A DNA stretch of 33,246 nucleotides from F1-120-MAGs118 sp013360535. GTDB taxonomy: Bacteria > Planctomycetota > UBA1135 > GCA-002686595. The position numbers and the translations under genes were made by a program. The first letter of the stretch is position 1. The number at the start of each line of letters is the position of its first letter. The notes under the pieces were generated by a model, which had not been told where the DNA came from, ran no database searches, and saw only the letters and a program-made list of their open reading frames with translations. The stretch covers positions 1-33,246 of the forward strand of contig JAPKHC010000043.1 in assembly GCA_026647215.1 (NCBI GenBank). The letters run 5' to 3'. Shown in pieces: positions 16,188 through 24,900 of the stretch.

Positions 16188-17411
16188 CTACTTCAGGCGC
16201 ACGCGCACGTTGCTGACGATCTTCTTGAGCGCGGCGGCGACGACGGCGGTGTCGGGGTGGCGCACGATCACGAAGCCTTCGCCCTCGTACGTGCCGCTCG
16301 CCGGCTGGCCGACGGGAGGGATCTTCGACTCGACGACGATGTCCTTGAGCTCGCGCAGGACCTCCTCGAGGCCCTCGATCGCCGCGACCTTGCCTTCGCC
16401 CTGCCCACGCAGGTACGCGGCGCCGGCGGAGAACTTGCGCTGCGGCACGTCGAACTGCTCGAGCACGACGAGCCGCGCCCAGGCGCGGTAGAGGTCGAAG
16501 TCGTGCGCGTAGGAGATCAGCGTGCTGAACTGCGCGCCGGGCGGGCGCGCGGCGACCTCCGAGATCGCGATGCGGCCGTCGGGGCGGCGGAACCACTCCA
16601 TGTGCGTGATGCCGGTGTGGATGCCGAGCGCATCGAGCGCGCGCGGGCCGGCCTCGAAGATCGGCGCGAACTCCGGAGTGTCGATGCGGCGCGGCAGGAA
16701 CACCGTCCACTGGATCCAGGCGTTCTCGATCACCGTCAGCGGCGCGGGCGCGTAACTGTTGATCGAGTGCAGGAGGTGGCGACCGTTGAGCGTCACCGTG
16801 TCGAAGGAGAACTCCTCGCCGGTGATGAATTCCTCGAGCAGGAGCGGCGCGGCGGCGCTCGGGCTGACGCTCTTCACGTAGCTCGCAAGCTCCTCGAGGT
16901 TCTCGACGCGCACGGTCTGGCGCGCGCCGGCGCCCGCGGGCGGCTTGGCGACCAGCGGGAAGCCCGTGGCGCGCGCGAAGTCGAGCGCCTCGGCCGCGTT
17001 CGAGCACAGCCGGTGGCGCGCGCAGGGCAGGCCGCTCGCGCGCAGCACGTCCTTCATGCGCGACTTGTCGCGGAAGTTGCGCGCCTCGTTGACGTCCATT
17101 CCGCGGATCGAGAGCTGCTCGCGCACCTCCGCCAGCGGCACCTGCAGCTGCTCGAGCACGCCGATCAGGCGCTCGGGCTGCCCGTCGAGCTCCTTGGCCA
17201 GCGAGCGGGTCGCCGCGGCCAGTTCCTTGGCGTCGAACGCGTCCTTGACGCGCCGGATGCCGGCCAGACGGGCGCCGAACTCCGAGTGGAAGCGCTCCGG
17301 CGGCTCCTGCGTGATCAGCGCGAAGCGCACGCCCGGCAGTTCAGCGGCGGCACGCGCGAAGCGCAACGTGGTGTCGGCGGCGTAGGGGGCGACGAAGACG
17401 ACTCGAACCAT
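16188..17411 (-). CDS. ATP-grasp ligase, paralogue C
   Basis: 407 residues. VRVVFVAPYAADTTLRFARA begins the first domain. The core has Lys157 in GFPLVAKPPAGAGA, LEEFITGEEFSFDT (192-205), HMEWF at 270-274 and SEVAARPPGAQ (284-294). It has the same length and block order as paralogue B but clearly different loops, which suggests a different acceptor or donor. ATG 17411 was chosen over an in-frame extension to 17477 that would overlap the divergent glgA start. A -10-like TATCCT (minus strand, 17422-17427) lies 10 bases before it. It is the first gene of the eight-gene minus-strand run, divergent from glgA across 52 bases, so ligases and glucan synthase share one bidirectional promoter region. 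Confidence 0.83.
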   Translation of the reverse strand: MVRVVFVAPYAADTTLRFARAAAELPGVRFALITQEPPERFHSEFGARLAGIRRVKDAFDAKELAAATRSLAKELDGQPERLIGVLEQLQVPLAEVREQLSIRGMDVNEARNFRDKSRMKDVLRASGLPCARHRLCSNAAEALDFARATGFPLVAKPPAGAGARQTVRVENLEELASYVKSVSPSAAAPLLLEEFITGEEFSFDTVTLNGRHLLHSINSYAPAPLTVIENAWIQWTVFLPRRIDTPEFAPIFEAGPRALDALGIHTGITHMEWFRRPDGRIAISEVAARPPGAQFSTLISYAHDFDLYRAWARLVVLEQFDVPQRKFSAGAAYLRGQGEGKVAAIEGLEEVLRELKDIVVESKIPPVGQPASGTYEGEGFVIVRHPDTAVVAAALKKIVSNVRVRLK

Positions 17412-17421
17412 TGCGGCGTGG

Positions 17422-17427
17422 AGGATA
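17422..17427 (-). promoter_or_regulatory. -10-like TATCCT for the ligase operon
   Basis: TATCCT on the minus strand lies 10 bases before the ATG at 17411, in the 52-base divergent gap with glgA. No convincing -35 is seen. Confidence 0.4.
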
Positions 17428-17441
17428 GCAGACCCCCTCGG

Positions 17442-17447
17442 TACGAT
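17442..17447 (+). promoter_or_regulatory. -10-like TACGAT for glgA
   Basis: TACGAT on the plus strand lies 16 bases before the glgA ATG. It sits back to back with the ligase-operon element, so the two hexamers are about 14 bases apart on opposite strands. Confidence 0.35.
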
Positions 17448-17463
17448 TCGCGTCCCAACCGCG

Positions 17464-18924
17464 ATGGACCCGCTCAAGATCGCCCTCGTCTCTTCGGAGG
17501 TCGCGCCCTACGCCAAGACCGGCGGACTCGCCGACGTCAGCGCCGCGCTCGCCCGCTACCTGCACCGCAAGCGCCACGACGTGCGGCTCTTCATGCCGCT
17601 GTACCGGCGCGTGCGTGGGCAGGTCGACCTCGAGCCCGTGGCGGTCCTGCAGGACATCCCCATGAAGATGGGGGAGCGCACCTACTGGTACTCGATCTCG
17701 ACGGGACGCCTGTCGAAGGGCGGGCCGCTGGTGTGGTTCGTGCGCTGCCCGGAGCTCTTCGACCGCGAGGGCATCTACACGCAGGATCAGGACGAGCACG
17801 TGCGCTTCGCGCTCTTGTCGCGCGCGGCGCTCGAGAGCTGCCAGTGGACGCAGTGGGCGCCGGACATCGTGCACTGCAACGACTGGCACACGGGCCTGAT
17901 CCCGCTGTACCTGCGCACGCTGTACGCCTGGGACAAGCTCTTCGCGCGCACGCGCACCGTGCTGACGATCCACAACATCGGCTACCAGGGCGTGGTCGGC
18001 GCGGATGCGCTGAAGGAGCTCTCGCTCGAGGGCGAGCGGCGTTTCCTCTATCAGGAGGACCTGAACGAGGGCCGCGTCAACTTCCTCAAGACCGGCATCC
18101 TGTACGCCAACGCGCTCACGACCGTCAGCCGCACGTACGCGCGCGAGATCCAAGGTGACGAGCACGGCATGGGGCTGCAGGCCCTGCTGCGCCAGCGCGC
18201 CGATTCGCTCTTCGGCATCGTCAACGGTGTCGACTACGACGAGTGGAACCCGCGCAAGGACGCGCTGATCCCCGAGCCGTTCCATGCGCGCGACCTGCGC
18301 GGCAAGGACCTCAACAAGAAGGCGCTGTGCGAGCGCTTCAACCTGCCCTTCGACGCGCGGGCACCCCTGTTGGGCGTCGTGTCGCGCCTGACGGTGCAGA
18401 AGGGGCTCGAGCTCCTGCCCGACATCCTGCCGGTGCTGCTGCACAAGGTCGACCTGCGCCTGGTCGTGCTCGGCTCGGGCGACGAGCGCTACGAGAACTA
18501 CTTCCGCTGGCTTTCCGGCGCTTTCCCGAAGAAAGTCGCTTTCCAGTCGGGCTTCGACAACGCGCTCGCGCACCTGATCGAGGCCGGCTCGGACATGTTC
18601 CTGATGCCGTCGCGCTACGAGCCTTGCGGGCTCAACCAGATGTACAGCCAGCGCTACGGCAGCGTGCCGATCGTGCGCCGCACGGGCGGCCTCGCGGACA
18701 CGGTCAGCCCGTGGAACGCCGCCGACGGCACCGGCACCGGCTTCCTGTTCGACGAGTTCAAGCCCGAGGCCCTGCTCGGCGCGCTCGAGCGTGCGCTCGA
18801 GACGTGGCGCGACGAAGGCGCGTGGGCGCGGCTCGTGCAGAACGGGATGGCGCAGGACTTCTCCTGGGAGAGCCGCGTCGACGAATACGTCGCGCTCTAC
18901 CGGAAGCTCACCCCTCCGCGCTGA
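17464..18924 (+). CDS. glgA: Glycogen/starch synthase, GT5 family
   Basis: 486 residues, the normal GlgA length. The ADP-glucose-binding K-x-G-G-L motif is KTGGLADV (Lys18). HCNDWHTGLIPLYL, LTIHNIGYQG and GIVNGVDYDEWNP follow in the usual order. The C-terminal donor-site motif is MPSRYEPCGLNQMYSQRYGSVPIVRRTGGLADTV with Glu386. It elongates alpha-1,4-glucan from ADP- or UDP-glucose in the cytoplasm. No branching enzyme, ADP-glucose pyrophosphorylase or phosphorylase is nearby. Instead it is divergent from one ATP-grasp ligase and followed 30 bases later by another. That context is unlike a standard glycogen operon and suggests a specialised glucan or acceptor. Confidence 0.95.
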   Translation: MDPLKIALVSSEVAPYAKTGGLADVSAALARYLHRKRHDVRLFMPLYRRVRGQVDLEPVAVLQDIPMKMGERTYWYSISTGRLSKGGPLVWFVRCPELFDREGIYTQDQDEHVRFALLSRAALESCQWTQWAPDIVHCNDWHTGLIPLYLRTLYAWDKLFARTRTVLTIHNIGYQGVVGADALKELSLEGERRFLYQEDLNEGRVNFLKTGILYANALTTVSRTYAREIQGDEHGMGLQALLRQRADSLFGIVNGVDYDEWNPRKDALIPEPFHARDLRGKDLNKKALCERFNLPFDARAPLLGVVSRLTVQKGLELLPDILPVLLHKVDLRLVVLGSGDERYENYFRWLSGAFPKKVAFQSGFDNALAHLIEAGSDMFLMPSRYEPCGLNQMYSQRYGSVPIVRRTGGLADTVSPWNAADGTGTGFLFDEFKPEALLGALERALETWRDEGAWARLVQNGMAQDFSWESRVDEYVALYRKLTPPR

Positions 18925-18933
18925 AAAGCGCGG
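18916..18933 (+). other. Perfect hairpin with GAAA tetraloop across the glgA stop
   Basis: Seven-base perfect arms (18916-18922 and 18927-18933) close on GAAA, a GNRA tetraloop, with the glgA TGA inside the structure. The following bases are A/C-rich without a T-run, so it is not a typical rho-independent terminator. It lies 7 bases before the AAGGA of the next gene and could affect coupling, stability or processing between glgA and the ligase. Confidence 0.5.
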
Positions 18934-18940
18934 CAAACCC

Positions 18941-18945
18941 AAGGA
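18941..18945 (+). promoter_or_regulatory. Ribosome binding site deciding the GTG start
   Basis: AAGGA lies 9 bases before GTG at 18955. The protein then begins directly with the first beta-strand (HVLFVEPAF), as in its paralogues. Confidence 0.5.
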
Positions 18946-18954
18946 TTTCCCACC

Positions 18955-20181
18955 GTGCACGTCCTCTTCGTCGAACCCGCCTTCCCCAAGAACCAGCGCG
19001 AGTTCGTCCGCGCGCTCCACTCGATCGGCGCGCGTGTCACCGGCATCGGCGAGTCGTCGCCCGAGGCGCTCGACAGCGACCTGAAGCACTGGCTGTACCG
19101 CTACGAGCAGGTGCGCTCGGTGACCGACGAGCGCGCGCTGCTCGACACCGTGCGGCGCTGCCAGGCGCGCGAGTGGGTCGACCTGCTCGAGTGCACGGTC
19201 GAGGCGCACATCCTGCCCGTCGCGCGCGTGCGCGAGGCCTGCTCGATCCCCGGCACGAGCGAACGCACCGCGTTCCTGTGCCGCGACAAGCCGGCGATGA
19301 AGGAAGCGCTGCGCGCCGCGGGCGTGCCCTGCGCGGCCTCGACCGGTGCGGAATCCGCCGACGATGCGCGCAAGTTCGCCGAGCAGCACGGCTTCCCGCT
19401 GATCCTCAAGCCGCGTGCGGCCGCGGGCGCTGCTGGCACGTACAAGGTCGACGACAAGGAGCAGCTCGAGAACGCGATGCGCGAGTGCGGGCTCGACAAG
19501 GGCAACCCGACGGCCGTCGAGGAGTACATCGAGGGCCACGAGGGCTTCTACGACACGCTCACGATCGACGGCGTGGTGAAGCACGACTTCATCTCGCACT
19601 ACTACCCCAACGTGCTCGAGGCGATGCGCACGCGCTGGATCTCGCCGCAGATCTGCGTCACCAACCGCATGGACGTGCCCGAGTACGCCGAGCTGAAGGC
19701 GCTCGGCCAGAAGGTCATCCAGGCGCTCGGCATCGGCACGTCGGCGACGCACATGGAGTGGTTCTTCGGACCCAAGGGCCTGAAGTTCTCCGAGATCGGC
19801 TGCCGCCCGCCGGGCGTGCGCGTGTGGGACATCTACTCGGCGATCAACGAGTTCGACCTGTACCGCGAGTGGGCCTTCGCCGTGTGCCACAAGCGCACCG
19901 AGAAGGCGCCGTCGCGCGCCTTCGCCGGCGGCATGATCGCGCTGCGCCCGGAGTGCGACGGCCGCATCACCCGTTACGAGGGCATGGACCGCGTGCAGGA
20001 CCGGCTCGGCTCGCACATCATCGACTGCCACCTGCCGCCCCCCGGATCGTCGACGCAGCCGGTCGGATCCGGATACATGGGCAATGCCTGGGTGCGCCTG
20101 AAGCACCGCGACTACGACGGCCTGCGTGCGACGATGAATTACGTCGGCGAGACCGTGAAGGTCCGGGCGAAGCCCAACTGA
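18955..20181 (+). CDS. ATP-grasp ligase, paralogue D
   Basis: 408 residues from GTG. The blocks are HVLFVEPAFPKNQREFVRAL (N-terminal domain), Lys152 in GFPLILKPRAAAGAAGTY, VEEYIEGHEGFYDT (188-201), HMEWF at 266-270 and EIGCRPPGVR (280-289). It matches the B and C paralogues in order and spacing. The FAGGMIALRPECDGRITRYEG stretch in the last third sits where B has a Val/Lys-rich loop, so the lid probably differs. It lies downstream of glgA, with 30 bases between and a tetraloop hairpin over the glgA stop, so the ligase and glucan synthase are almost certainly co-transcribed. The fold predicts ATP-dependent ligation of a carboxylate; the substrate is unknown. Confidence 0.83.
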   Translation: MHVLFVEPAFPKNQREFVRALHSIGARVTGIGESSPEALDSDLKHWLYRYEQVRSVTDERALLDTVRRCQAREWVDLLECTVEAHILPVARVREACSIPGTSERTAFLCRDKPAMKEALRAAGVPCAASTGAESADDARKFAEQHGFPLILKPRAAAGAAGTYKVDDKEQLENAMRECGLDKGNPTAVEEYIEGHEGFYDTLTIDGVVKHDFISHYYPNVLEAMRTRWISPQICVTNRMDVPEYAELKALGQKVIQALGIGTSATHMEWFFGPKGLKFSEIGCRPPGVRVWDIYSAINEFDLYREWAFAVCHKRTEKAPSRAFAGGMIALRPECDGRITRYEGMDRVQDRLGSHIIDCHLPPPGSSTQPVGSGYMGNAWVRLKHRDYDGLRATMNYVGETVKVRAKPN

Positions 20182-20228
20182 CGCGGGACCTTCCGATCGC
20201 TCCGGGGTTCCGCTCGTCCTCGAGACCG

Positions 20229-21923
20229 ATGATGGCCAAGACTCCGTTGCGTGCGCTCGCGATCGTCGTCGCGCTGGCAGCCTCGTGCGGCGAGAGCCCG
20301 TCGCCCGACGCCCGCTCGGTCGTGCTCATCACGCTCGACACCACACGAGCCGACGTCCTCACGGCCTTCGGGGGCACGCGCGAGATCGCTCCGGTGCTCG
20401 AGGCGTTGTGCGCCGAGAGCGTGCGCTTCACCAACGCGCACACGGTGGCGCCGCTGACACTTCCGGCGCATTCGTCGATGTTCACCGGGCTCTATCCGCC
20501 GCGCCACGGGGTGCGCGCGAACGGTCCGGCGCGGCTTGCGGCCGCCGCGGACACGCTCGCCGAACGTGCGGCGCACGCGGGCTTCCAGACGGCCGCTTTC
20601 GTCGGCGCGCTGGCGCTCGACCACGACTACGGCATCGCGCAGGGATTCGAGACCTGGACGCAACCCGACGAGGAGTCGAGCAGGGTCACGGGGCAGATCA
20701 GCGACCGGCCCGCGGGGGAGGTGCTGTTCGACGCGCGCGCGTGGCTCTCCCAGCGCGATCACCGTCGGCCGTTCTTCCTGTGGGTGCACCTGTTCGATCC
20801 GCACGCGCCCTATGCGGCCGCGCCACGGTTCGTCGCGCAGGCGGGCGGGAGCCCGTACCACGGCGAGGTCGCGAGCCTCGACGCGGAGCTCGCGCGGCTG
20901 GTCGAGCAGCTGCGCGACGAGGGTTTCCTCGAGCGCGGCAGCCTGCTCGTCGTCGGCGACCACGGCGAGGGTCTGGGCGACCACGGCGAGGACACGCACG
21001 GCCTGCACGTCTGGGAGCCGACCTTGAAGGTGCCGCTGTTCCTGCGATTGCCGGGCGCGACGCGCGCCGGCGAGGAGCGGCGCGACTTCACGAGCGTCGT
21101 CGACGTCGCTCCCACGCTCGCCGAGCTGATGGGGCTCGAGCCCGTCGCCGGAATCGACGGCGTCTCGCTGCTCGCGCCACCGCCGCCGTCGCGGGGCACC
21201 TACTTCGAGTCGCTCTCGGGCTGGGCGCGCTTCCGCTGGAGTCCGCTGTGCGGCTGGATCGGGCCCGAGGGCAAGTACGTGCACTCGTCGACGCCGCGGC
21301 TGTGGGCCTTGCGGGGGGACGAGGAGCTCGACGGCTCCTCCGGACAGCCGGCCAGCGTCGAGCGCGCGAAGCGCGCGATCCGCGCGGTGCTCGATGCGCC
21401 TGCGCTGCCCCGCGGCCGGCTCTCGGGCTCGTCGCGCGCGCACGCGGCGATCGCGGCGCTGGGGTACGGCTCGGGCGGCGAGCTGGAGCCGGAGTACCCC
21501 GACCCGCTGGAGCCCAGTGGCCTGCCTTCGCCCGACGAGCGGCTCGACGAGTACCGCACGTTCGTCGCGGCGCAGTCGCTGCACCAGACCGGCCGGCGCG
21601 CGGAGGCCGCGGAAAAGCTCGAGCAGCTCGTCGCGGCCAATCCGCGCAGCGTGCACGCGCTCGACGAGCTGGCGCAGACGCTGGTCGAGCTCGAGCGCTG
21701 GCCGCGCGCGATCGAGGTGCTCCAGCTGCGGCTGCACTTCACGCCCGACCGCATCTCGACCCACCAGCTGCTCGTGCAGTGCTACACGGCGACCGGCGAC
21801 GCCGCGTTGGCCCGCGAGCACACGCGGGCCGCACTCGCGCTGCTCGCGGAACTCGCCGAACAACGTGGCCAGCCCGCGGAGGCCGAGCACTACCGCGAGC
21901 TGTTGCGGCAGGACGGGCGCTAG
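20229..21923 (+). CDS. Sulfatase-fold (alkaline phosphatase superfamily) lipoprotein with a TPR-like tail
   Basis: 564 residues. A short hydrophobic leader ends ALAASCGES (Cys20), a weak lipobox, so it is probably lipidated or exported. The metal-binding start is VLITLDTTRADV (Asp37). The nucleophile segment is LTLPAHSSMFTGLYPPRHGVR (from 76). In sulfatases this spot is C/S-x-P-x-R, but here it is Thr77-L-P-A-His, as in a widespread sulfatase-like subgroup that may use Thr like phospho-transferases. GDHGEGLGDHGE (from Asp244) supplies the second metal site. From about residue 445 the chain is helical with TPR-like repeats (RAEAAEKLEQLVAANPRSVHAL and similar). Removal of sulfate or phosphate, or phospho-group transfer, on a surface glycan fits the neighbourhood. 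It follows the ligase by 47 bases and shares its last bases with the convergent RND gene. Confidence 0.8.
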   Translation: MMAKTPLRALAIVVALAASCGESPSPDARSVVLITLDTTRADVLTAFGGTREIAPVLEALCAESVRFTNAHTVAPLTLPAHSSMFTGLYPPRHGVRANGPARLAAAADTLAERAAHAGFQTAAFVGALALDHDYGIAQGFETWTQPDEESSRVTGQISDRPAGEVLFDARAWLSQRDHRRPFFLWVHLFDPHAPYAAAPRFVAQAGGSPYHGEVASLDAELARLVEQLRDEGFLERGSLLVVGDHGEGLGDHGEDTHGLHVWEPTLKVPLFLRLPGATRAGEERRDFTSVVDVAPTLAELMGLEPVAGIDGVSLLAPPPPSRGTYFESLSGWARFRWSPLCGWIGPEGKYVHSSTPRLWALRGDEELDGSSGQPASVERAKRAIRAVLDAPALPRGRLSGSSRAHAAIAALGYGSGGELEPEYPDPLEPSGLPSPDERLDEYRTFVAAQSLHQTGRRAEAAEKLEQLVAANPRSVHALDELAQTLVELERWPRAIEVLQLRLHFTPDRISTHQLLVQCYTATGDAALAREHTRAALALLAELAEQRGQPAEAEHYRELLRQDGR

Positions 21924-24900
21924 CCCGCGTTGCCGGTGCGGGCCGCCCGCGCGCGCGGGTCGAAGAGCGCGATCAGGGCCCGCGCGCGCGCCGTCAGCGC
22001 GAGCGCGAGGTCGTCACACACCGTGTAGAAGAGCGGCACGATCCACAGGGTCAGCACGGTCGAGAGCGCGAGCCCGCCGATGATGCAGGTCGCGAGCGCG
22101 CGGTAGTCGATGCCACCGCTCGCGGGCTCCGAGAGCGCCGTCGGGATCAGTCCGATCACGGTCGTCAGCGCCGTCATCAGCACGGGCCGCACGCGCAGCG
22201 CGACGCCGCGCAGCACGGCCTCGCCCCGCTCGAGACCTTCGTCGCGCAGGCGCTGGATGCAGTCGACGAGCACGATGCCGTTGTTGACGACCACGCCGAT
22301 CAGGATGATCAGCCCGATCCAGCCGACGGAGTCCATCGTGGTGCCCGTCAGGTACAGCGTCCAGTAGGCGCCGACGAAGGCGAACGGGATGGTCGGCAGC
22401 ACCGCGCCGGGCAGGATCAGCGACTCGAACAGGATGCACATCAGCACGATCACCAGCACGAGCCCGAGCAGCGCCGCGGCCCGCAGCTCCGAGAGCTCCT
22501 CCGCCTGGCGCGTGCTGACGAGGTCGTCCTCGCCGACCGAGAAGCCGCGCGGCATGTCGAGCGCCTTGAGCGCCGCGTAGCCCGCGTCGGAGAGCTCTTT
22601 CTGGCGCAGCGGATCGTCGACGCGCGCGGTGACCGTGAAGGAGGTCTGTCCGTTGCGACGGTAGATCGAGCGCGAGCCGCTGGCGAACTCGAACTGCGCG
22701 AAGGAACTGAGCGGCACCGACGACTGGCCGCCGAAGACCTGCAGGTCGCGCAGCGTGTCGAGCCCGGCGACGTCCTCGTCGTCGTACTCGATGATCAGCG
22801 GGACCTCGCGACCTTCCTCCTGGAAGCGCGGCAACTGCCAGCCACGCAGCGCCCAGGCGATGTTCTGCAGCGCGCTGTCGGCGGAGATGCCGAAGCCTTG
22901 CGCGAGGTCGGGGTCGAACACGACGCGCACTTGTCCCTGCGCCGAGTCCTCGGGCACGCTGACCGCCGAGAGTCCGGGGATGCGCTCGAGCGCTTCCACC
23001 GCGCGTGCACCGAGCTCGGCCAGTCCCTCGGAATCGGGCCCGACCAGCCGGAACACGACCATGTTGCGGTTGCGCTCGTCCGCCGTGCCTTCGTCGTTGG
23101 AGAGCCGCACGCGCTGGCCGGGGCGCGCGACGAGCGTCGTGCGGATCTCGCGCTGCAGCGCCTCGTGCTCCGCGCGCGGGAGCGCCGTGTCCCAGTACAG
23201 CGTGATGCGGCCGTTGCGCGCGTCGAAGCGCGAGGCGATGTGGGCGAGCCCTAGGCGCTCGCGACGCTCCTCGAAGAACGCCTCGTAGGTGCGCATCTCG
23301 TCGGAAGCCTGCGCGAGGGTGAAGTTCTCCTCGAGCTCGACCTGCACCGACAGGCGCGAGGTATTGCTGTCCTGCCCAAACGGCGTGACGGCCATGTTCG
23401 AGGCCGGCCAGAGGATCGAGAGCAGCACCCCGAGGGCCGCGAGCGACGCGGCGAAGCGATGGCGCAGGGTCCACTCGAGCAAGCCGGTGTTGACCGCGAT
23501 CACGAAGTCGACGAGGTTGCGGTGGCCGGGCACGAGCGAGGTCGAGCGCTCCAGCCGCGCGGCGTCGCGGCGCGCGAACGCGGGCAGGAGCCACAGGACG
23601 AGCAGCAGCGCGAGCGGCAGCGCGGCGAACTCCGCGAGCAGGACGATTCGCTCGCGCAGGTTGGGGCTCGGCGTCCAGCCGAAGTCGAGCGGCAGCCGGC
23701 CCGCGAGCGTGAAGGCCCCGAAGGCACGCCACCCTTCCCAGGCGCCGAGCGCGACGAGGCCCAAGGCGAGGGCCCAGCGCAGCTGCCGGACGCCGCGGGC
23801 GAGGGCGCGCGCGAGCGGCAGCAGCGCGGCGGAGGCGTGCTCGAGCAGCCAGCGGGTCGCGCCGACGGACCAGGCGGTGGAGCGCGCGGGGAGCGCCGCG
23901 AGCGGAGCGAGCGCGTGCGCGACGCGCGCGACGAGCGGATGGCGCTCGTCGACGACGTGGGCGGCGATCACGGGCAGGAACACCAGCGCCGCGACGAGGC
24001 TGAAGGCGAGGCTCAGGCACAGCGGGTTGCCGAGCTCGCCGAACATCAGCCGCAGGATCGGGCTCCCGTTCATGAAGATCATCGGCAGGAACACGACGAT
24101 CGTCGTCAGGGTCGAGAGCAGCACCGCGAGCGCCACCTCGCGCGTGCCCTCGGCCGCCGCCTCGTACTCGCTCCGGCCCTCGGAGCGCAGGCGCGCGATG
24201 TTCTCGATCACGACCACCGAGTTGTCGACCAGCATGCCCATCGCCAGCGTGATGCCGGTCATCGTCAGCACGTTGAAGGTGCCACCCGTGAAGTACAGCC
24301 ACGCGATCGCGACCAGCGCCGAGAAGGGGATCGAGAGCGCGACCGCGAGCGTCGAGCGCACGCGGCGCAGGAACACGAACAGCACGATCACGGCGAGCCC
24401 GCCGCCCCACAGCGCCGCGTCGCGCAGCTGCGCCAGCGAGCTGGTGATGAACTTGCCCTGGTCGAACAGCGGCAGGAAGCGGAACTTGCCCTCGAGGCGC
24501 GGGTCGCTCTCGAGCTCGCGCAGGGCCTCCTGCATGCGCTCGCAGGTCTCGACCACGTTGGCCTGCGCGTTCTTCTGCACCTCGCCGTAGAACGCGTACT
24601 GCCCGTCGATGCGGAACAGGCGGTTGCGCACGCTCTTGGCCGAGATCACGCGCGCGACGTCGCCGAGCATCAGGCCATTGCCGATCGGGTAGCGCTCGAT
24701 CTCCTCGAAGCTCGAGAAGCGCATGTCGGAGCGCAGGAGCAGGCGTTGCCCGCCATCCTCGACCTCGCCCATCGGCAGCGCGAAGTTGTCGCGCGAGAGG
24801 CGCGTGATCAGGTTGCCGAGGTCGAGCCCGGCCGCGCGCACGCGGTCCTCGTCGAGCAGGATGCGCACGGAATCGTCGAGCACGCCCCAGATGTCGAGCT

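Noticed and set aside
14953..17411. The ligases as D-Ala-D-Ala ligase, RimK or glutathione synthetase
   Set aside because: Block spacing, the HMEWF segment and the E-x3-R end do not match those families; they look like a separate ATP-grasp branch.
17464..18924. A standard glycogen operon
   Set aside because: No glgB, glgC, glgP or glgX is present and the neighbours are ATP-grasp and hydrolase genes.
21914..21927. A bidirectional terminator at the convergent stops (CTAG)
   Set aside because: The stem is only 5 bases and no T-run follows on either strand.
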